A DNA stretch of 64,000 nt from Cyanobacteria bacterium SIG26 (lineage in GTDB: Bacteria > Cyanobacteriota > Vampirovibrionia > Gastranaerophilales > Gastranaerophilaceae), in contig SUTS01000004.1 in the NCBI GenBank assembly GCA_015152555.1, positions 62,001 through 126,000 on the forward strand. Direction: 5' to 3'. Made by a program: the position numbers and the translations under genes. Each line of letters begins with the position of its first letter. Position 1 is the first letter of the stretch. The notes beneath the pieces were generated by a model. It was not told the DNA's origin. It was given only the letters and a program-made list of their open reading frames with translations, and searched no databases. Shown here piece by piece: positions 1 through 9,843 of this stretch.

Positions 1-139
1 AAGCAATATTTGTAAATAATGCGTAAGTTGCCATTAAAGAGACTAAAATTGCTAAGCCCCATACCGTGTAGCTTTGAAAAATGTAAACAAATACCGTTAA
101 GCCCAAAACTATTAAGAATAATAATATTCTCTCTTTCAT
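1..139 (-). CDS. 5' part of a hydrophobic (membrane) protein, truncated by window edge
   Basis: Reverse strand from ATG at 139 reads MKERILLFLIVLGLTVFVYIFQSYTVWGLAILVSLMATYALFTNIA..., preceded by an aggtgg-like RBS; open to the window edge. Confidence 0.55.
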   Translation of the reverse strand, partial: MKERILLFLIVLGLTVFVYIFQSYTVWGLAILVSLMATYALFTNIA

Positions 140-301
140 ACCCACCTAATTCAAAAATCTATAATAAATACTACATGTTATATTTTATCAAAAACAAGTG
201 ATTTCGGCTTTAATTTTAACGATATTGATACAAAATCTAGTTACAAATTCCCCTAAAAGGAGGTTTTTTATAATAAATTTGCTTAATATTCCTTAAAATA
301 C

Positions 302-329
302 TTGCATAGATAAAAATTTTTTATATAAT
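302..329 (+). promoter_or_regulatory. Sigma70-type promoter for the HU gene
   Basis: TTGCAT (302-307), 16-bp spacer, TATAAT (324-329), 30 bp upstream of the HU start; gaaggag RBS before ATG. Confidence 0.6.
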
Positions 330-359
330 GGATTTGTACAGAAAAGAAGGAGTTTTATT

Positions 360-638
360 ATGAACAAAGAAGAATTAGTACAAGAGATTTCTAAAAAAGC
401 TAACGTGACTCAAAAAGAAGCAGCTGAAGTATTATCTTCATTAGTAGATACTATTCAAAAAACAGTTGCTAAAGGTAAAAAAGTTACTTTAGTAGGTTTC
501 GGTACATTTGAACCACGTAAAAGAGCTGCTAGAACTGGCAGAAACCCACAAACTGGTAAAGAATTAAAAATTCCTGCAAAAACAGTTCCTGCTTTCTCAG
601 CTGGTAAAAAATTCAAAACTATCGTTAACGGTAAGTAA
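360..638 (+). CDS. hup: HU family DNA-binding protein
   Basis: 92 aa; MNKEELVQEISKKANVTQKEAAEVLSSLVDTI...VGFGTFEPRKRAARTGRNPQTGKELKIPAKTVPAFSAGKKFK is a canonical HU sequence. Confidence 0.97.
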   Translation: MNKEELVQEISKKANVTQKEAAEVLSSLVDTIQKTVAKGKKVTLVGFGTFEPRKRAARTGRNPQTGKELKIPAKTVPAFSAGKKFKTIVNGK

Positions 639-662
639 TTAACCGAACGGTTTGAAAGTTTT

Positions 663-693
663 GGGGCTTTGCGAATAGCAAAGCCCCTTTTTT
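663..693 (+). terminator. Rho-independent terminator after HU
   Basis: ggggctttgc-gaata-gcaaagcccc followed by T-run. Confidence 0.85.
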
Positions 694-828
694 CATTTGA
701 TTTGTTTAGAAAGAATAGTGAGAGTGGAGCTTGGGTGAAACCAAACAAATAAACTTCCCTTTGATTGAGGAAGGCTCTGAAGGCTGAATGGAAAGCTAAA
801 TTCCTTATTTTTGAGGTAAAATACATTT

Positions 829-1275
829 ATGAAGACAAATAATATTAAAGAAATTTCTTTCACGGGTAGGGTTAATTTTAATAAGAAATTAACAAAACCA
901 ATGGTTGATTATGCTAATAAAATTTTGGACCATCCTTTTTCCGGCACTACTGCAAGAGAAAGAATTGCAAACTCAACTTATGATGTAGAAATTTACAGTA
1001 GAGTTTCTAAAAAAACGATTCATCCAAGATTATTTTTTATTAGTAACTTCGCCATTTTAAGAGATCCTAAAAAATTTTCTTTTACTACAAAATTTATTCA
1101 TTTTTCACCAAGTAAAGGTGTAAGTATACATTCTACGGTAGCAGAGGGTGCATATGAGCTAAATGAGCATCTAACAAGGTTTGAAGAGTATAAAAGTTCG
1201 CATGCTTATGCTTACAATACTTTTGGTGAAAAGGTTTCTGCGTTTTTTAAAAAGATGTTTGGAATAAGAAAATAA
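829..1275 (+). CDS. Hypothetical protein with N-terminal ISFTGRV motif
   Basis: 148-aa ORF with no family recognised; intergenic flanks on both sides. Confidence 0.6.
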   Translation: MKTNNIKEISFTGRVNFNKKLTKPMVDYANKILDHPFSGTTARERIANSTYDVEIYSRVSKKTIHPRLFFISNFAILRDPKKFSFTTKFIHFSPSKGVSIHSTVAEGAYELNEHLTRFEEYKSSHAYAYNTFGEKVSAFFKKMFGIRK

Positions 1276-1537
1276 ACAAGTTTTTATTTTTGTTTAATAA
1301 GATTAATCTTATAAATTAGACAAACAAGTTGTGTGGGGTGTTTTTATACGCACTATCAAATTTTTTAAATTCTCCAAAGTGACTTTCTGCGGACTGTGGG
1401 CTAAATGTAGAAATAGTTTAGGTTCCCCTTCCCTGGATGGGGAAGGGGCCGAAGGCGGCTGGGGTGATATGGAAGCCAGTGAGTATCAAAAGTTACTTTT
1501 ATAATAGTTTGAAAATGCAAACTTCCGCCCTAAAAAT

Positions 1538-1815
1538 GTCATTCTGAGCCCCGTTCCCGTCATCTGCGGGGCGGGCGAAGAATCTATCAATGTTAGTTAT
1601 AGAGCACCATTTAGGATAGACCCTGAATCAAGTTCAGGGTGACATGAAAGAAAACTCTTCCGCTCAAACCTCTCATTAAAACACAATAGACCCTGAATCA
1701 CCAAATAGGAACAGAAAATCACGTTTTGTATCCTCATCGGATTTTATAGTCAGTTCGTGGTGACAAATAAAAATCTATTTCCGACCAAACCACTCATTAA
1801 AACCCAGTATTATTC
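1538..1815. repeat. Non-coding region with dispersed-repeat-like palindromes and a diverged duplicated unit
   Basis: GTCATTCTGAG; CCCTGAATCAAGTTCAGGGTGACA (palindrome); 'atagaccctgaatca...gtgaca...cattaaaac' occurs twice (about 1616 and about 1687). Confidence 0.55.
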
Positions 1816-1838
1816 TAAGGAGAGGGAATAGCAATACT

Positions 1839-1868
1839 AAAAGAGGTTTCCCAAAGGAAACCTCTTTT
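1839..1868 (-). terminator. Hairpin terminator downstream of tRNA-fMet
   Basis: gaggtttcc-caaa-ggaaacctc flanked by A and T runs. Confidence 0.65.
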
Positions 1869-1872
1869 CAAA

Positions 1873-1949
<77 letters not shown>

Positions 1950-2025
1950 ATAAATATCTCATCTACCGACAATTATTATTATCTCTGCTAAATATAAAAA
2001 ATCAACCCCTATAGCTAAATAAGTT

Positions 2026-2051
2026 AAAAGCCCTGAATTAACAGGGCTTTT
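2026..2051 (-). terminator. Terminator downstream of acyltransferase
   Basis: aaaagccctg-aatta-cagggctttt. Confidence 0.7.
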
Positions 2052-2062
2052 AGTGTTATCTT

Positions 2063-3187
2063 TTATACACCAATTACTGCTCTGGTATTTTTAATCCCAA
2101 TTTTGGATAATAGAGTTTTTAATATATATAAGATCCCCAAACTTGTACCCAAAACTGCAAAATATCTTACAATTACAATCCCTAAGGCAATGATGAATTC
2201 TTGACCGTTACTTGCTGGGATTACTTTTGCGACATCAAAAATTCTATTAAATGCGAAATTTAAATACCAATGTACAAAAAATATTGCAAAGCTGTATTTT
2301 GCAATGAAGTCGGCTCCATTATTAAACCAATTACAATTTTTTATAGCATCATCATAATGGTTTAGGTATCCTAATACAATAAGTGTTAAAAATATTTTTG
2401 AAATTGTGCCGTTTGAAATGTTGAAATTATGTAAAAGGATTACATCTACAAATGAAGTCAACAACATTAATATAATCAACGGCCACCTATGTTTATAGCA
2501 TAAACTTATTTTATCCCTATTGGCAGATAAGTACATTCCAAAAATATACATCGAAGCGAAATGTGCAAAACCGTTTAATATGTATGAAAGATAAGCCCAA
2601 TATTTTGCGCCATAACTCATTCCTGTTAGATACTCCGGTTCAATTGCCATTCTTGGAACAAATATAGTGATTAAAAACAAAACCGGTAATAATTTATATA
2701 GTATCTTTTTACGTTCTAAAATAATAAAGATATCTGCTAGTAGAAAGAATATTACAATCATCGGGATATACCAAGTTGGCACATTGTGAACTCTACCTGT
2801 AGTTAGGAATACACCGATTTGAGCTAGTGGGTTTAATCCATCAAAAGGATTCCCGTATGTTACTGGCATTGTGAAACACAAGATTATCCCAGGGATTGCT
2901 GTGATTAAATAAGGTAAAATTACATTTGTCCATTTCTTTTTTAGGTAGGTTTTGTATTCAAATTTATCTGACAAATATTGGAATAAAAATCCTGAAATAA
3001 ATATGAATAGTACAGTGCCTCCTGTTAATATCTCAAATGCGATATTGTTTATCCAAGTGCCTTGGCTTCCAAATTGCATTGTGTGGCCTGCCACGATTAA
3101 TAATATCGCCAAACCTCTAAATATGTTGATATAATTAAGCATTTGTCGTTTTGGTTTTGTTTGTATTTTTTCCATTATATCCCCCAA
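2063..3187 (-). CDS. Acyltransferase family 3 membrane protein
   Basis: RGLAILLIVAGHTMQFG N-terminal motif and about 10 hydrophobic segments; true start may be MEKIQT at 3175, which has a gggga RBS. Confidence 0.85.
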   Translation of the reverse strand: MGDIMEKIQTKPKRQMLNYINIFRGLAILLIVAGHTMQFGSQGTWINNIAFEILTGGTVLFIFISGFLFQYLSDKFEYKTYLKKKWTNVILPYLITAIPGIILCFTMPVTYGNPFDGLNPLAQIGVFLTTGRVHNVPTWYIPMIVIFFLLADIFIILERKKILYKLLPVLFLITIFVPRMAIEPEYLTGMSYGAKYWAYLSYILNGFAHFASMYIFGMYLSANRDKISLCYKHRWPLIILMLLTSFVDVILLHNFNISNGTISKIFLTLIVLGYLNHYDDAIKNCNWFNNGADFIAKYSFAIFFVHWYLNFAFNRIFDVAKVIPASNGQEFIIALGIVIVRYFAVLGTSLGILYILKTLLSKIGIKNTRAVIGV

Positions 3188-3321
3188 ATAAAATTTTATT
3201 GTATAATGATATTATCATAAAAAAGATTTTATACAATTTTCGGTATTTGCAGTATCTATGTATGATGTAAAATGAACAATCCTATGTTTTAATCGTTTTA
3301 TTATCAAATAAGGATTTATTA

Positions 3322-4773
3322 ATGGTAAAAATAAAAAATATTATAATAAGTTTGTTTGTTCTTATAACATTTTCTACTACAGTTTTTGGAATTGAGGATT
3401 TGACAGTTCAAAAGGATGCAGTTTTAACCTTAAATGATTGTGTAAATATTGCGCTTCATAACAATCCGGTAATCAAGAATGCCAGATATAATTATGGGAT
3501 TTCTAAAGCTAATGTAAATATCGCTCGATCAGAATTTTTTCCGACGCTGGGAGTTGGTACCGGTTTTAATCACGCTGCAAATAATACTAATAGAAGCGAT
3601 ACAACAACAAATTTGTATTCTGTAGAGGCTTCGCTAAACCAATTGTTGTGGAATTTTGGCAGAACTAATGCGCATATAAAAATGCAAAAGTTCTATTTGA
3701 TTGCGGATAAATTTTATTTTGATAATGCTGTCAGAGAAACTGTTTTTCTTGTTAAACAACGTTATTATGAAGTTTTGGCGGCAAGAGCAACAATCGCGAT
3801 AAATAAAGCTTATGTTGACATAAATGAACGTAACTACCTAAGGACAAAAGCTTATTTTGAAGAAGGAATAAAATCTAAAATTGATTTAGTTAATGCGGAA
3901 GTTACTTTAAGTGATTCTAGAATTCAATTAATACAATCCGAGAAAAATTATAAAAATTCATTAGTGAATTTAAACAATTCTATGTATATAAAATCCGCGC
4001 CGAATTATTCTATAGAAAGTACGGAAAATTTTAATATCTCTGATAACGTAGCACCGGTTGATTTATCAAAATTGGTTAAACCTGTTAAAGATGAAGATGG
4101 GCATTTGCCAATTAGTGTAGAAGATGCTAAGTTATTAAGTTCAGTTGAGAAATTAGAGGTTTTAACAAATTATAAAATGACTGATTTTCCGTATAATTTT
4201 GAAGAATGCATGGAATTGGCGTATCAAAATCGTGCGGATTTAAAAGCTTATCATTCCACACTGGATGCTGTCAAAGAAAATTTGGTGTATGTGAAACGTA
4301 ATTATTATCCGACTGTTTCTGCAAGTGCAGGTTATGGTTATCGCGATATGAATCGGACAAATTCTTTTAATGTTGGGATTAATGTTTCAAGTTCAGTAAA
4401 TATAATGAATCAAAAGGCTCGTGTTGATGCTGCAGAATACCAAGTTAATATTGCTGAAAATTCTCTAAATCAACTTAATCAAGATATTTATTTTGAGGTT
4501 CAAAATGCTTATATAAATATGATTGAGCTTGAAAAGCAAATTCCATTATTGGCGGTAAAAGTTCGTCAAACTTATGAAAATTACGAGCTTGCAGAAGGTA
4601 GATATTATGTAGGTTTGGGTGATTATATTCAATTGCAAGATGCAAAGGTTAATTATAATAATGCTCAGTGTTCTTATATAGAAACTATTTATAAATATAA
4701 TGTAGCAAGAGCAAATTTAGAAAGTGTAATAGCTTTACCACAAGAAATTACAATAACAATTGAGGACTCATAA
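3322..4773 (+). CDS. TolC family outer-membrane efflux protein
   Basis: Signal peptide plus two repeats typical of OEP (LTLNDCVNIALHNNPVIKNARYN; NFEECMELAYQNRADLKAYH). Confidence 0.92.
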   Translation: MVKIKNIIISLFVLITFSTTVFGIEDLTVQKDAVLTLNDCVNIALHNNPVIKNARYNYGISKANVNIARSEFFPTLGVGTGFNHAANNTNRSDTTTNLYSVEASLNQLLWNFGRTNAHIKMQKFYLIADKFYFDNAVRETVFLVKQRYYEVLAARATIAINKAYVDINERNYLRTKAYFEEGIKSKIDLVNAEVTLSDSRIQLIQSEKNYKNSLVNLNNSMYIKSAPNYSIESTENFNISDNVAPVDLSKLVKPVKDEDGHLPISVEDAKLLSSVEKLEVLTNYKMTDFPYNFEECMELAYQNRADLKAYHSTLDAVKENLVYVKRNYYPTVSASAGYGYRDMNRTNSFNVGINVSSSVNIMNQKARVDAAEYQVNIAENSLNQLNQDIYFEVQNAYINMIELEKQIPLLAVKVRQTYENYELAEGRYYVGLGDYIQLQDAKVNYNNAQCSYIETIYKYNVARANLESVIALPQEITITIEDS

Positions 4774-4774
4774 A

Positions 4775-5968
4775 ATGAAATTAAATGAAATTAAAGAAAA
4801 ATTTACCAATAAACAATTTGTTATAGCATTAGCGGTGGCAATTGTAGTTTGTGGTGTGGTTGTTGTTAGTATCAAAAAAAATAAAATTGTATATCAGACA
4901 CAAAAGTTAAAACAATGTACGATTACTGATATGGTTGAGGCTTCCGGTACGATAAATCCTGTAAATATTGTTAGTGTTGGTTCAACAGTTTCAGGTTTGA
5001 TGAAAGAAATTTATGTAGATTTTAATTCAGAAGTTAAAAAAGGACAGCCACTTGCTCAAATTGATCCTGCGAATTTCCAAGCTGCAGTTGATCAAAATAG
5101 GGCTCAAATCACTAATGCTGAAGCTAATTTAGCGCGTCTAAATGCAGAAATGTCTATGGCTCAAAAAACTTATAACAGATATAAAAACTTGTACGAGAAA
5201 AATTTTATAGCCAGAAGTGAATTAGATCAAGCTGAAAGTGATTATTTAGCTAAAAAAGCGTCTATTGGTGCTCAAAAAGCTTCTATTGCGCAGGCCCGAG
5301 CAAATTATAATACAGCAATGACAAATCTTGGTTATACTACAATTATTGCACCTGTTGACGGAACTATAATCTCGCGCGATATTAACCTTGGTCAACCGGT
5401 TGCGGCTAGTTTTCAGGCTCCTGAACTTTTTAGGATTGCGCAGGATTTAACTAAAATGCAAATTGAAGTTAATGTTTCAGAAGCTGATATAGGACAAGTT
5501 AAAGAGGGGCAAGATGTTGAATATACACTTGATGGTTATCCTGATAGTGTATTTTATGGAAAAGTTACACAAGTTCGTTTAGATTCTACAACAACTTCAA
5601 ATGTTGTTACTTATACTGTAATTGTTAGTGCTCCAAATGAAGATTTAAAACTTAAACCTGGAATGACTGCTAATGTTTCTATTATCACTAAGCGTAGTGA
5701 AGATGTAATGTGTGCGCCATCTATTGCTCTTAAATTTACACCTGAATCTAATGGCCAAAAATATAAAAATCAAGGTATTTGGATTTTAGAAAAAGGTAAG
5801 CCGACGAGAATTGATATTACTGAAGGTGCGAGTGATGATAGTAATGTTGAAATTGTTTCATCACAATTAAAAATTGGAGATGATGTAATTATCAGTGCTA
5901 TAGGTGGCAAGACCAAGTCTTCATATTCAAAGATTCGTCGTGGCGGCGCTCCAGGTATGTTTAGATAG
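4775..5968 (+). CDS. macA: MacA-like periplasmic adaptor (HlyD/RND type)
   Basis: GTINPVNIVSVGSTVSGLMKEIYVDFNSEVKKGQPLAQIDP, coiled-coil hairpin, IIAPVDGTIISRDINLGQPV; start set at ATG 4775 next to the TolC stop. Confidence 0.9.
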   Translation: MKLNEIKEKFTNKQFVIALAVAIVVCGVVVVSIKKNKIVYQTQKLKQCTITDMVEASGTINPVNIVSVGSTVSGLMKEIYVDFNSEVKKGQPLAQIDPANFQAAVDQNRAQITNAEANLARLNAEMSMAQKTYNRYKNLYEKNFIARSELDQAESDYLAKKASIGAQKASIAQARANYNTAMTNLGYTTIIAPVDGTIISRDINLGQPVAASFQAPELFRIAQDLTKMQIEVNVSEADIGQVKEGQDVEYTLDGYPDSVFYGKVTQVRLDSTTTSNVVTYTVIVSAPNEDLKLKPGMTANVSIITKRSEDVMCAPSIALKFTPESNGQKYKNQGIWILEKGKPTRIDITEGASDDSNVEIVSSQLKIGDDVIISAIGGKTKSSYSKIRRGGAPGMFR

Positions 5969-5976
5969 GTGTAAAA

Positions 5977-6693
5977 ATGAATTTGATTGAAGTAAAAAAT
6001 GCGATAAAAACATATCAAACAGGCGAAGATTCGTTCAATGCATTAAACGGAGTTTCGCTTAGTATCAAAAAGGGTGAATTTGTTGCTATTATGGGAACAT
6101 CAGGTTCCGGCAAATCTACTTTTATGAATATGCTTGGAACACTTGATAAACCAACCTCCGGTAGCTATTTTCTTGATGGGGAAGATATGCTTAATCTTGA
6201 TAGTGATAGGCTTGCAATGGTTCGCTGCGAAAAAATCGGGTTTATTTTTCAAGGTTTCAACCTAATTTCAAGGACTTCCGCACTTGATAATGTTTGTTTA
6301 CCAATGATTTACAAAGGAATACCTGAAGAAGAACGGATTGAGCGTGCAAAATGGGCTTTGAACATTGTTGGATTAAAAAACAGAGAAGAACACATGCCCA
6401 ATCAAATGTCAGGCGGTCAACAACAACGTGTAGCAATAGCTCGTTCACTTGTAAATGATGCTCCACTAATTTTAGCAGACGAACCGACAGGTAATCTTGA
6501 TACAAAAACAAGTATTGAAGTTATGGAATTTTTTGTTCGTTTAAATGAAGAAATGGGTAAAACTATCGTACTTGTTACACATGAACCTGATATTGCAGAA
6601 TATACAAAACGAGTGGTAAAATTCAAAGACGGAAACATAGTTCTGGATGAACCAAAAGAACTATGGCTTTCCCACCGTAATCGTGAAACCTAG
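5977..6693 (+). CDS. MacB-type ABC transporter ATP-binding protein
   Basis: Walker A GTSGSGKST, signature MSGGQQQRVAIARSL, Walker B LILADEPTGNLD. Confidence 0.95.
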   Translation: MNLIEVKNAIKTYQTGEDSFNALNGVSLSIKKGEFVAIMGTSGSGKSTFMNMLGTLDKPTSGSYFLDGEDMLNLDSDRLAMVRCEKIGFIFQGFNLISRTSALDNVCLPMIYKGIPEEERIERAKWALNIVGLKNREEHMPNQMSGGQQQRVAIARSLVNDAPLILADEPTGNLDTKTSIEVMEFFVRLNEEMGKTIVLVTHEPDIAEYTKRVVKFKDGNIVLDEPKELWLSHRNRET

Positions 6694-6703
6694 ATAAATA
6701 AAC

Positions 6704-6749
6704 GTCATTTTGAGGCTTCAATGAGATTCTTCGCCTTGCTCAGAATGAC
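6704..6749. repeat. Inverted-repeat element related to the 1.5-1.8 kb repeat
   Basis: GTCATTTTGAG ... CTCAGAATGAC with GATTCTTCGCC between; same GTCATTCTGAG core as at 1538. Confidence 0.6.
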
Positions 6750-6791
6750 AGTATTAAAAGTCAAAGAATCTCATAAAATGAAAAGAGAATT

Positions 6792-8021
6792 ATGTTAGAT
6801 TTCAAATCAATATTAAAAATGGCGACAATTTCGCTTAAAATAAATAAAATGCGTTCTATGCTAACAAGCTTGGGCATAATTATCGGTGTAAGTGCAGTTA
6901 TCATAATGCTTGCGGTTGGTTCAGGTGCAAGCCAAAAGATTGCAAAAGATATGGAATCTATGGGAAGTAATTTGTTAATGGTTCGTTCAGCATCTGCAAA
7001 ATCCGGCGGAGTCAGAATGGGTACAGGTACACGTCCTACCTTAACATTAAAAGATGCTCAAGCTATCGAAACCAAATGTCGCGGGGTATTTGCAGTCGCG
7101 CCATATTCAACAGAGGCAAAACAATTAACTTATGGAAATCAAAACTGGTCAACAACTGTAGGCGGCACTACAATGCCGTATTTTATGATTCGCAATTATG
7201 AAATTGAGGCAGGGCGAGGTTTTATACCGGAGGATATAAAAAACGGTACTAAAGTTACTATAATAGGGCAAACTGTAGCTAACGAACTGTTTGGAGATGT
7301 TGATCCTATTGGTAAAACTATTAGGGTCGGGAATATTCCGTTTAAAGTTATTGGGTTATTAAAAACAAAAGGCTCTAGTGGTATGGGGCAAGACCAAGAC
7401 GATTTGATATTTATACCTATTACTACAGCCCAAAGAAAAGTTTTCGGTACTGATTTCCCTGGAACTGTCGGAATGATTACGGTAAAAGCTCAAAGTGATG
7501 AAGTTATAGATATTGCTCAACAAGATATCACAGACTTATTAAAAGAACGTCATAATATTGGGAAAAATCAAGATAATGATTTTGAAATTAGGAATTTAGC
7601 AGAAATGCAAGAAACAATCAAATCCACTACAAAAACAATGTCGTTATTGCTAGGAGCAATTGCAGGAGTTTCGCTTATTGTAGGTGGTATTGGTATTATG
7701 AACATTATGCTTGTTTCTGTTACGGAAAGAACTAAAGAAATTGGTATTCGTATGGCAATTGGAGCAAAAGCTTCAGATATTAGGATTCAATTTTTAATAG
7801 AGTCATTTTTACTATCTATAATTGGAGGAATGGTAGGAGTTGTTGTTGGAATTTTAGGGGCTTATTTAATGTATCGGTTTGCCGGTATGAATGTTGCAAT
7901 AACTCCGGCATCTATAATACTATCGTTAGGGTTTTCAGCCGCAATTGGGATTGGATTTGGGTATTATCCGGCATACAAAGCTTCTTTACTAAACCCGATT
8001 GATGCATTAAGATATGAATAA
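6792..8021 (+). CDS. MacB-type ABC transporter permease
   Basis: ALKINKMRSMLTSLGIIIGVSAVIIMLAVGSGA; GGIGIMNIMLVSVTERTKEIGIRMAIGA; YPAYKASLLNPIDALRYE. Confidence 0.95.
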   Translation: MLDFKSILKMATISLKINKMRSMLTSLGIIIGVSAVIIMLAVGSGASQKIAKDMESMGSNLLMVRSASAKSGGVRMGTGTRPTLTLKDAQAIETKCRGVFAVAPYSTEAKQLTYGNQNWSTTVGGTTMPYFMIRNYEIEAGRGFIPEDIKNGTKVTIIGQTVANELFGDVDPIGKTIRVGNIPFKVIGLLKTKGSSGMGQDQDDLIFIPITTAQRKVFGTDFPGTVGMITVKAQSDEVIDIAQQDITDLLKERHNIGKNQDNDFEIRNLAEMQETIKSTTKTMSLLLGAIAGVSLIVGGIGIMNIMLVSVTERTKEIGIRMAIGAKASDIRIQFLIESFLLSIIGGMVGVVVGILGAYLMYRFAGMNVAITPASIILSLGFSAAIGIGFGYYPAYKASLLNPIDALRYE

Positions 8022-8052
8022 AAAGGCGGAGCCTTTAGGCTCCGCCTTTTTA
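8022..8052. terminator. Bidirectional terminator between convergent genes
   Basis: aaaaaggcggagccttta ggctccgccttttta. Confidence 0.85.
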
Positions 8053-9822
8053 TTATAATGATTTCTTTATATCGTCCAGTATTAATTCTGGGGTTAAGTG
8101 ATAACGGTGATAAAGTTCATTTAGTGGTATTCTATCTGTAAATTCTTTTTTAGCTCCAAAATTTAAAACTTTAATGTTTGAATTTCCATAGAATCTTGCA
8201 ATTTTTTCGCCAAATCCACCGTCCAATAATCCATCTTCAAGAGTTATTACTAAATCGTGGTCTGCCTTTATTGAATTTAGCATTTCCTCATCAATTCCTG
8301 TGATATAGCACGGATTTATTAATGTAGCATTGATATTGTTGTGTAAGAGCATTTCTTTAACTTTTCTACCAAGATGTAGAAAATTACCTAAGCCTATAAT
8401 TGCAACTTTTGAACCTTTTTCTACTAATTTGAATTTGTTTAAATTTGAGTAGTCTGTTTTGTCTTCAATTCCTGTAGATATGACATGTCCGAAAGGAACT
8501 CTAATTGCTACAGGGTAGGAGGTTTGTTCAACTGACCAGTCAAGCATTGCTAAATATTCTTCTTTAGAAGTTGGAGCAAGGTAGACTAAATTGGGGATGT
8601 TACTCATCATAGAAATGTCAAATAATTGTAAGTGAGTGGCATCCGCTCCTGAGATTGCACCCCAAGCTACCAAAATAGTTGCAGGTGAATTATTTAAGCA
8701 TAAATCTTGAGATAATTGGTCGTAGGTTCTTTGGACAAAAGAGCTGATAACTTGTAAAATAGGTTTTGCCCCAGCTTTTGCAGCTGCTGATGCGTATGCA
8801 ATCGCGTGTTCTTCTGCAATCCCGACATCAATATATTGTGAATTTAATTTATCCCTAAATTCTTGAGTGTATCCATAAGCACCTGGTGTTGCAGGAGTTA
8901 TTGTAAATACACTTGGATCTTTCTGGGCTTTTTTTAGAATATAATCTGTTGTAATTGATTCATAGGTTTCACAAGGTGATGTAATTTCTTCAGCTTTTTC
9001 GTCTAAAATTCCTGGGTTTATCCAGTGGAAGCATTCTTTATTTTGTTCAGCAATATCTAAGCCTTTTCCTTTTAATGTGCAAATGTGTAAAATAACAGGT
9101 TTTTGGCTATCTTTTACTTTTTCTAACGCACTAATCATTGTATATATATCGTTACCGTTTTCGACATAATGGTAATCAAATCCAAGTGATTTAAAGAAAT
9201 TGCATTCTGCTTGACCGTTTGTTTCGCGTAATAGTTGAAGGTTTTTGTAAAGACCACCTTGATTTATTGCAATAGACATATCATTGTCGTTTACAATAAT
9301 AATCATATTTGAATTAAGTATTGCGGCATTGTTCAATCCTTCATAAGCTTCCCCACCGCTTAATGATCCGTCACCAATTAGGGCTATGACATTGTGTTTT
9401 TCACCTTTTAAGTCTCTAGCTTTAGCAAGCCCTGTAGCTAAACTTACTGATGTTGAAGTATGGCCAACTTTAAAAATATCGTGTTCGCTTTCTTCTGGTG
9501 CTGTGTAGCCAGTATATTTGTAATAATTTTCTTCAGATGTAAATCCATCTTTTCTACCGGTTAAAATTTTATGTGGATAACATTGGTGCGAAACATCATA
9601 AACAATTTTGTCAATTGGGGAATTAAAAACATAGTGTAGTGCGATGGTTGTTTCAATAATACCCAAATTGGGTCCCATGTGACCGCCTGTTGTATTTACT
9701 TTTTTTATTATAATTTCACGCATCTCTTGAGCTAAAGTTTTTAATTCATCGATTGATAAATTTTTGATGTCAGATGTTGAATTAACCTTATCTAATACTG
9801 TTGTGGTAATTGAATTTTGCAA
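8053..9822 (-). CDS. 1-deoxy-D-xylulose-5-phosphate synthase family (transketolase-like)
   Basis: GGHMGPNLGIIETTIALHYVF, DVSHQCYPHKILTGRKDGF, IGDGSLSGGEAYEGLNNA, VGIAEEHAIAYASAAAKAG; 589 aa, slightly short for Dxs. Confidence 0.82.
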   Translation of the reverse strand: MQNSITTTVLDKVNSTSDIKNLSIDELKTLAQEMREIIIKKVNTTGGHMGPNLGIIETTIALHYVFNSPIDKIVYDVSHQCYPHKILTGRKDGFTSEENYYKYTGYTAPEESEHDIFKVGHTSTSVSLATGLAKARDLKGEKHNVIALIGDGSLSGGEAYEGLNNAAILNSNMIIIVNDNDMSIAINQGGLYKNLQLLRETNGQAECNFFKSLGFDYHYVENGNDIYTMISALEKVKDSQKPVILHICTLKGKGLDIAEQNKECFHWINPGILDEKAEEITSPCETYESITTDYILKKAQKDPSVFTITPATPGAYGYTQEFRDKLNSQYIDVGIAEEHAIAYASAAAKAGAKPILQVISSFVQRTYDQLSQDLCLNNSPATILVAWGAISGADATHLQLFDISMMSNIPNLVYLAPTSKEEYLAMLDWSVEQTSYPVAIRVPFGHVISTGIEDKTDYSNLNKFKLVEKGSKVAIIGLGNFLHLGRKVKEMLLHNNINATLINPCYITGIDEEMLNSIKADHDLVITLEDGLLDGGFGEKIARFYGNSNIKVLNFGAKKEFTDRIPLNELYHRYHLTPELILDDIKKSL

Positions 9823-9843
9823 ATTTATCCTCTCTTTCTTTGT

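Noticed and set aside
19-201. 60-aa + strand ORF
   Set aside because: Antisense to a better 5'-partial membrane-protein ORF with RBS (139 to window edge, reverse strand); composition not protein-like
455-826. 123-aa reverse ORF over the HU gene
   Set aside because: Antisense to HU and its terminator; no RBS or family
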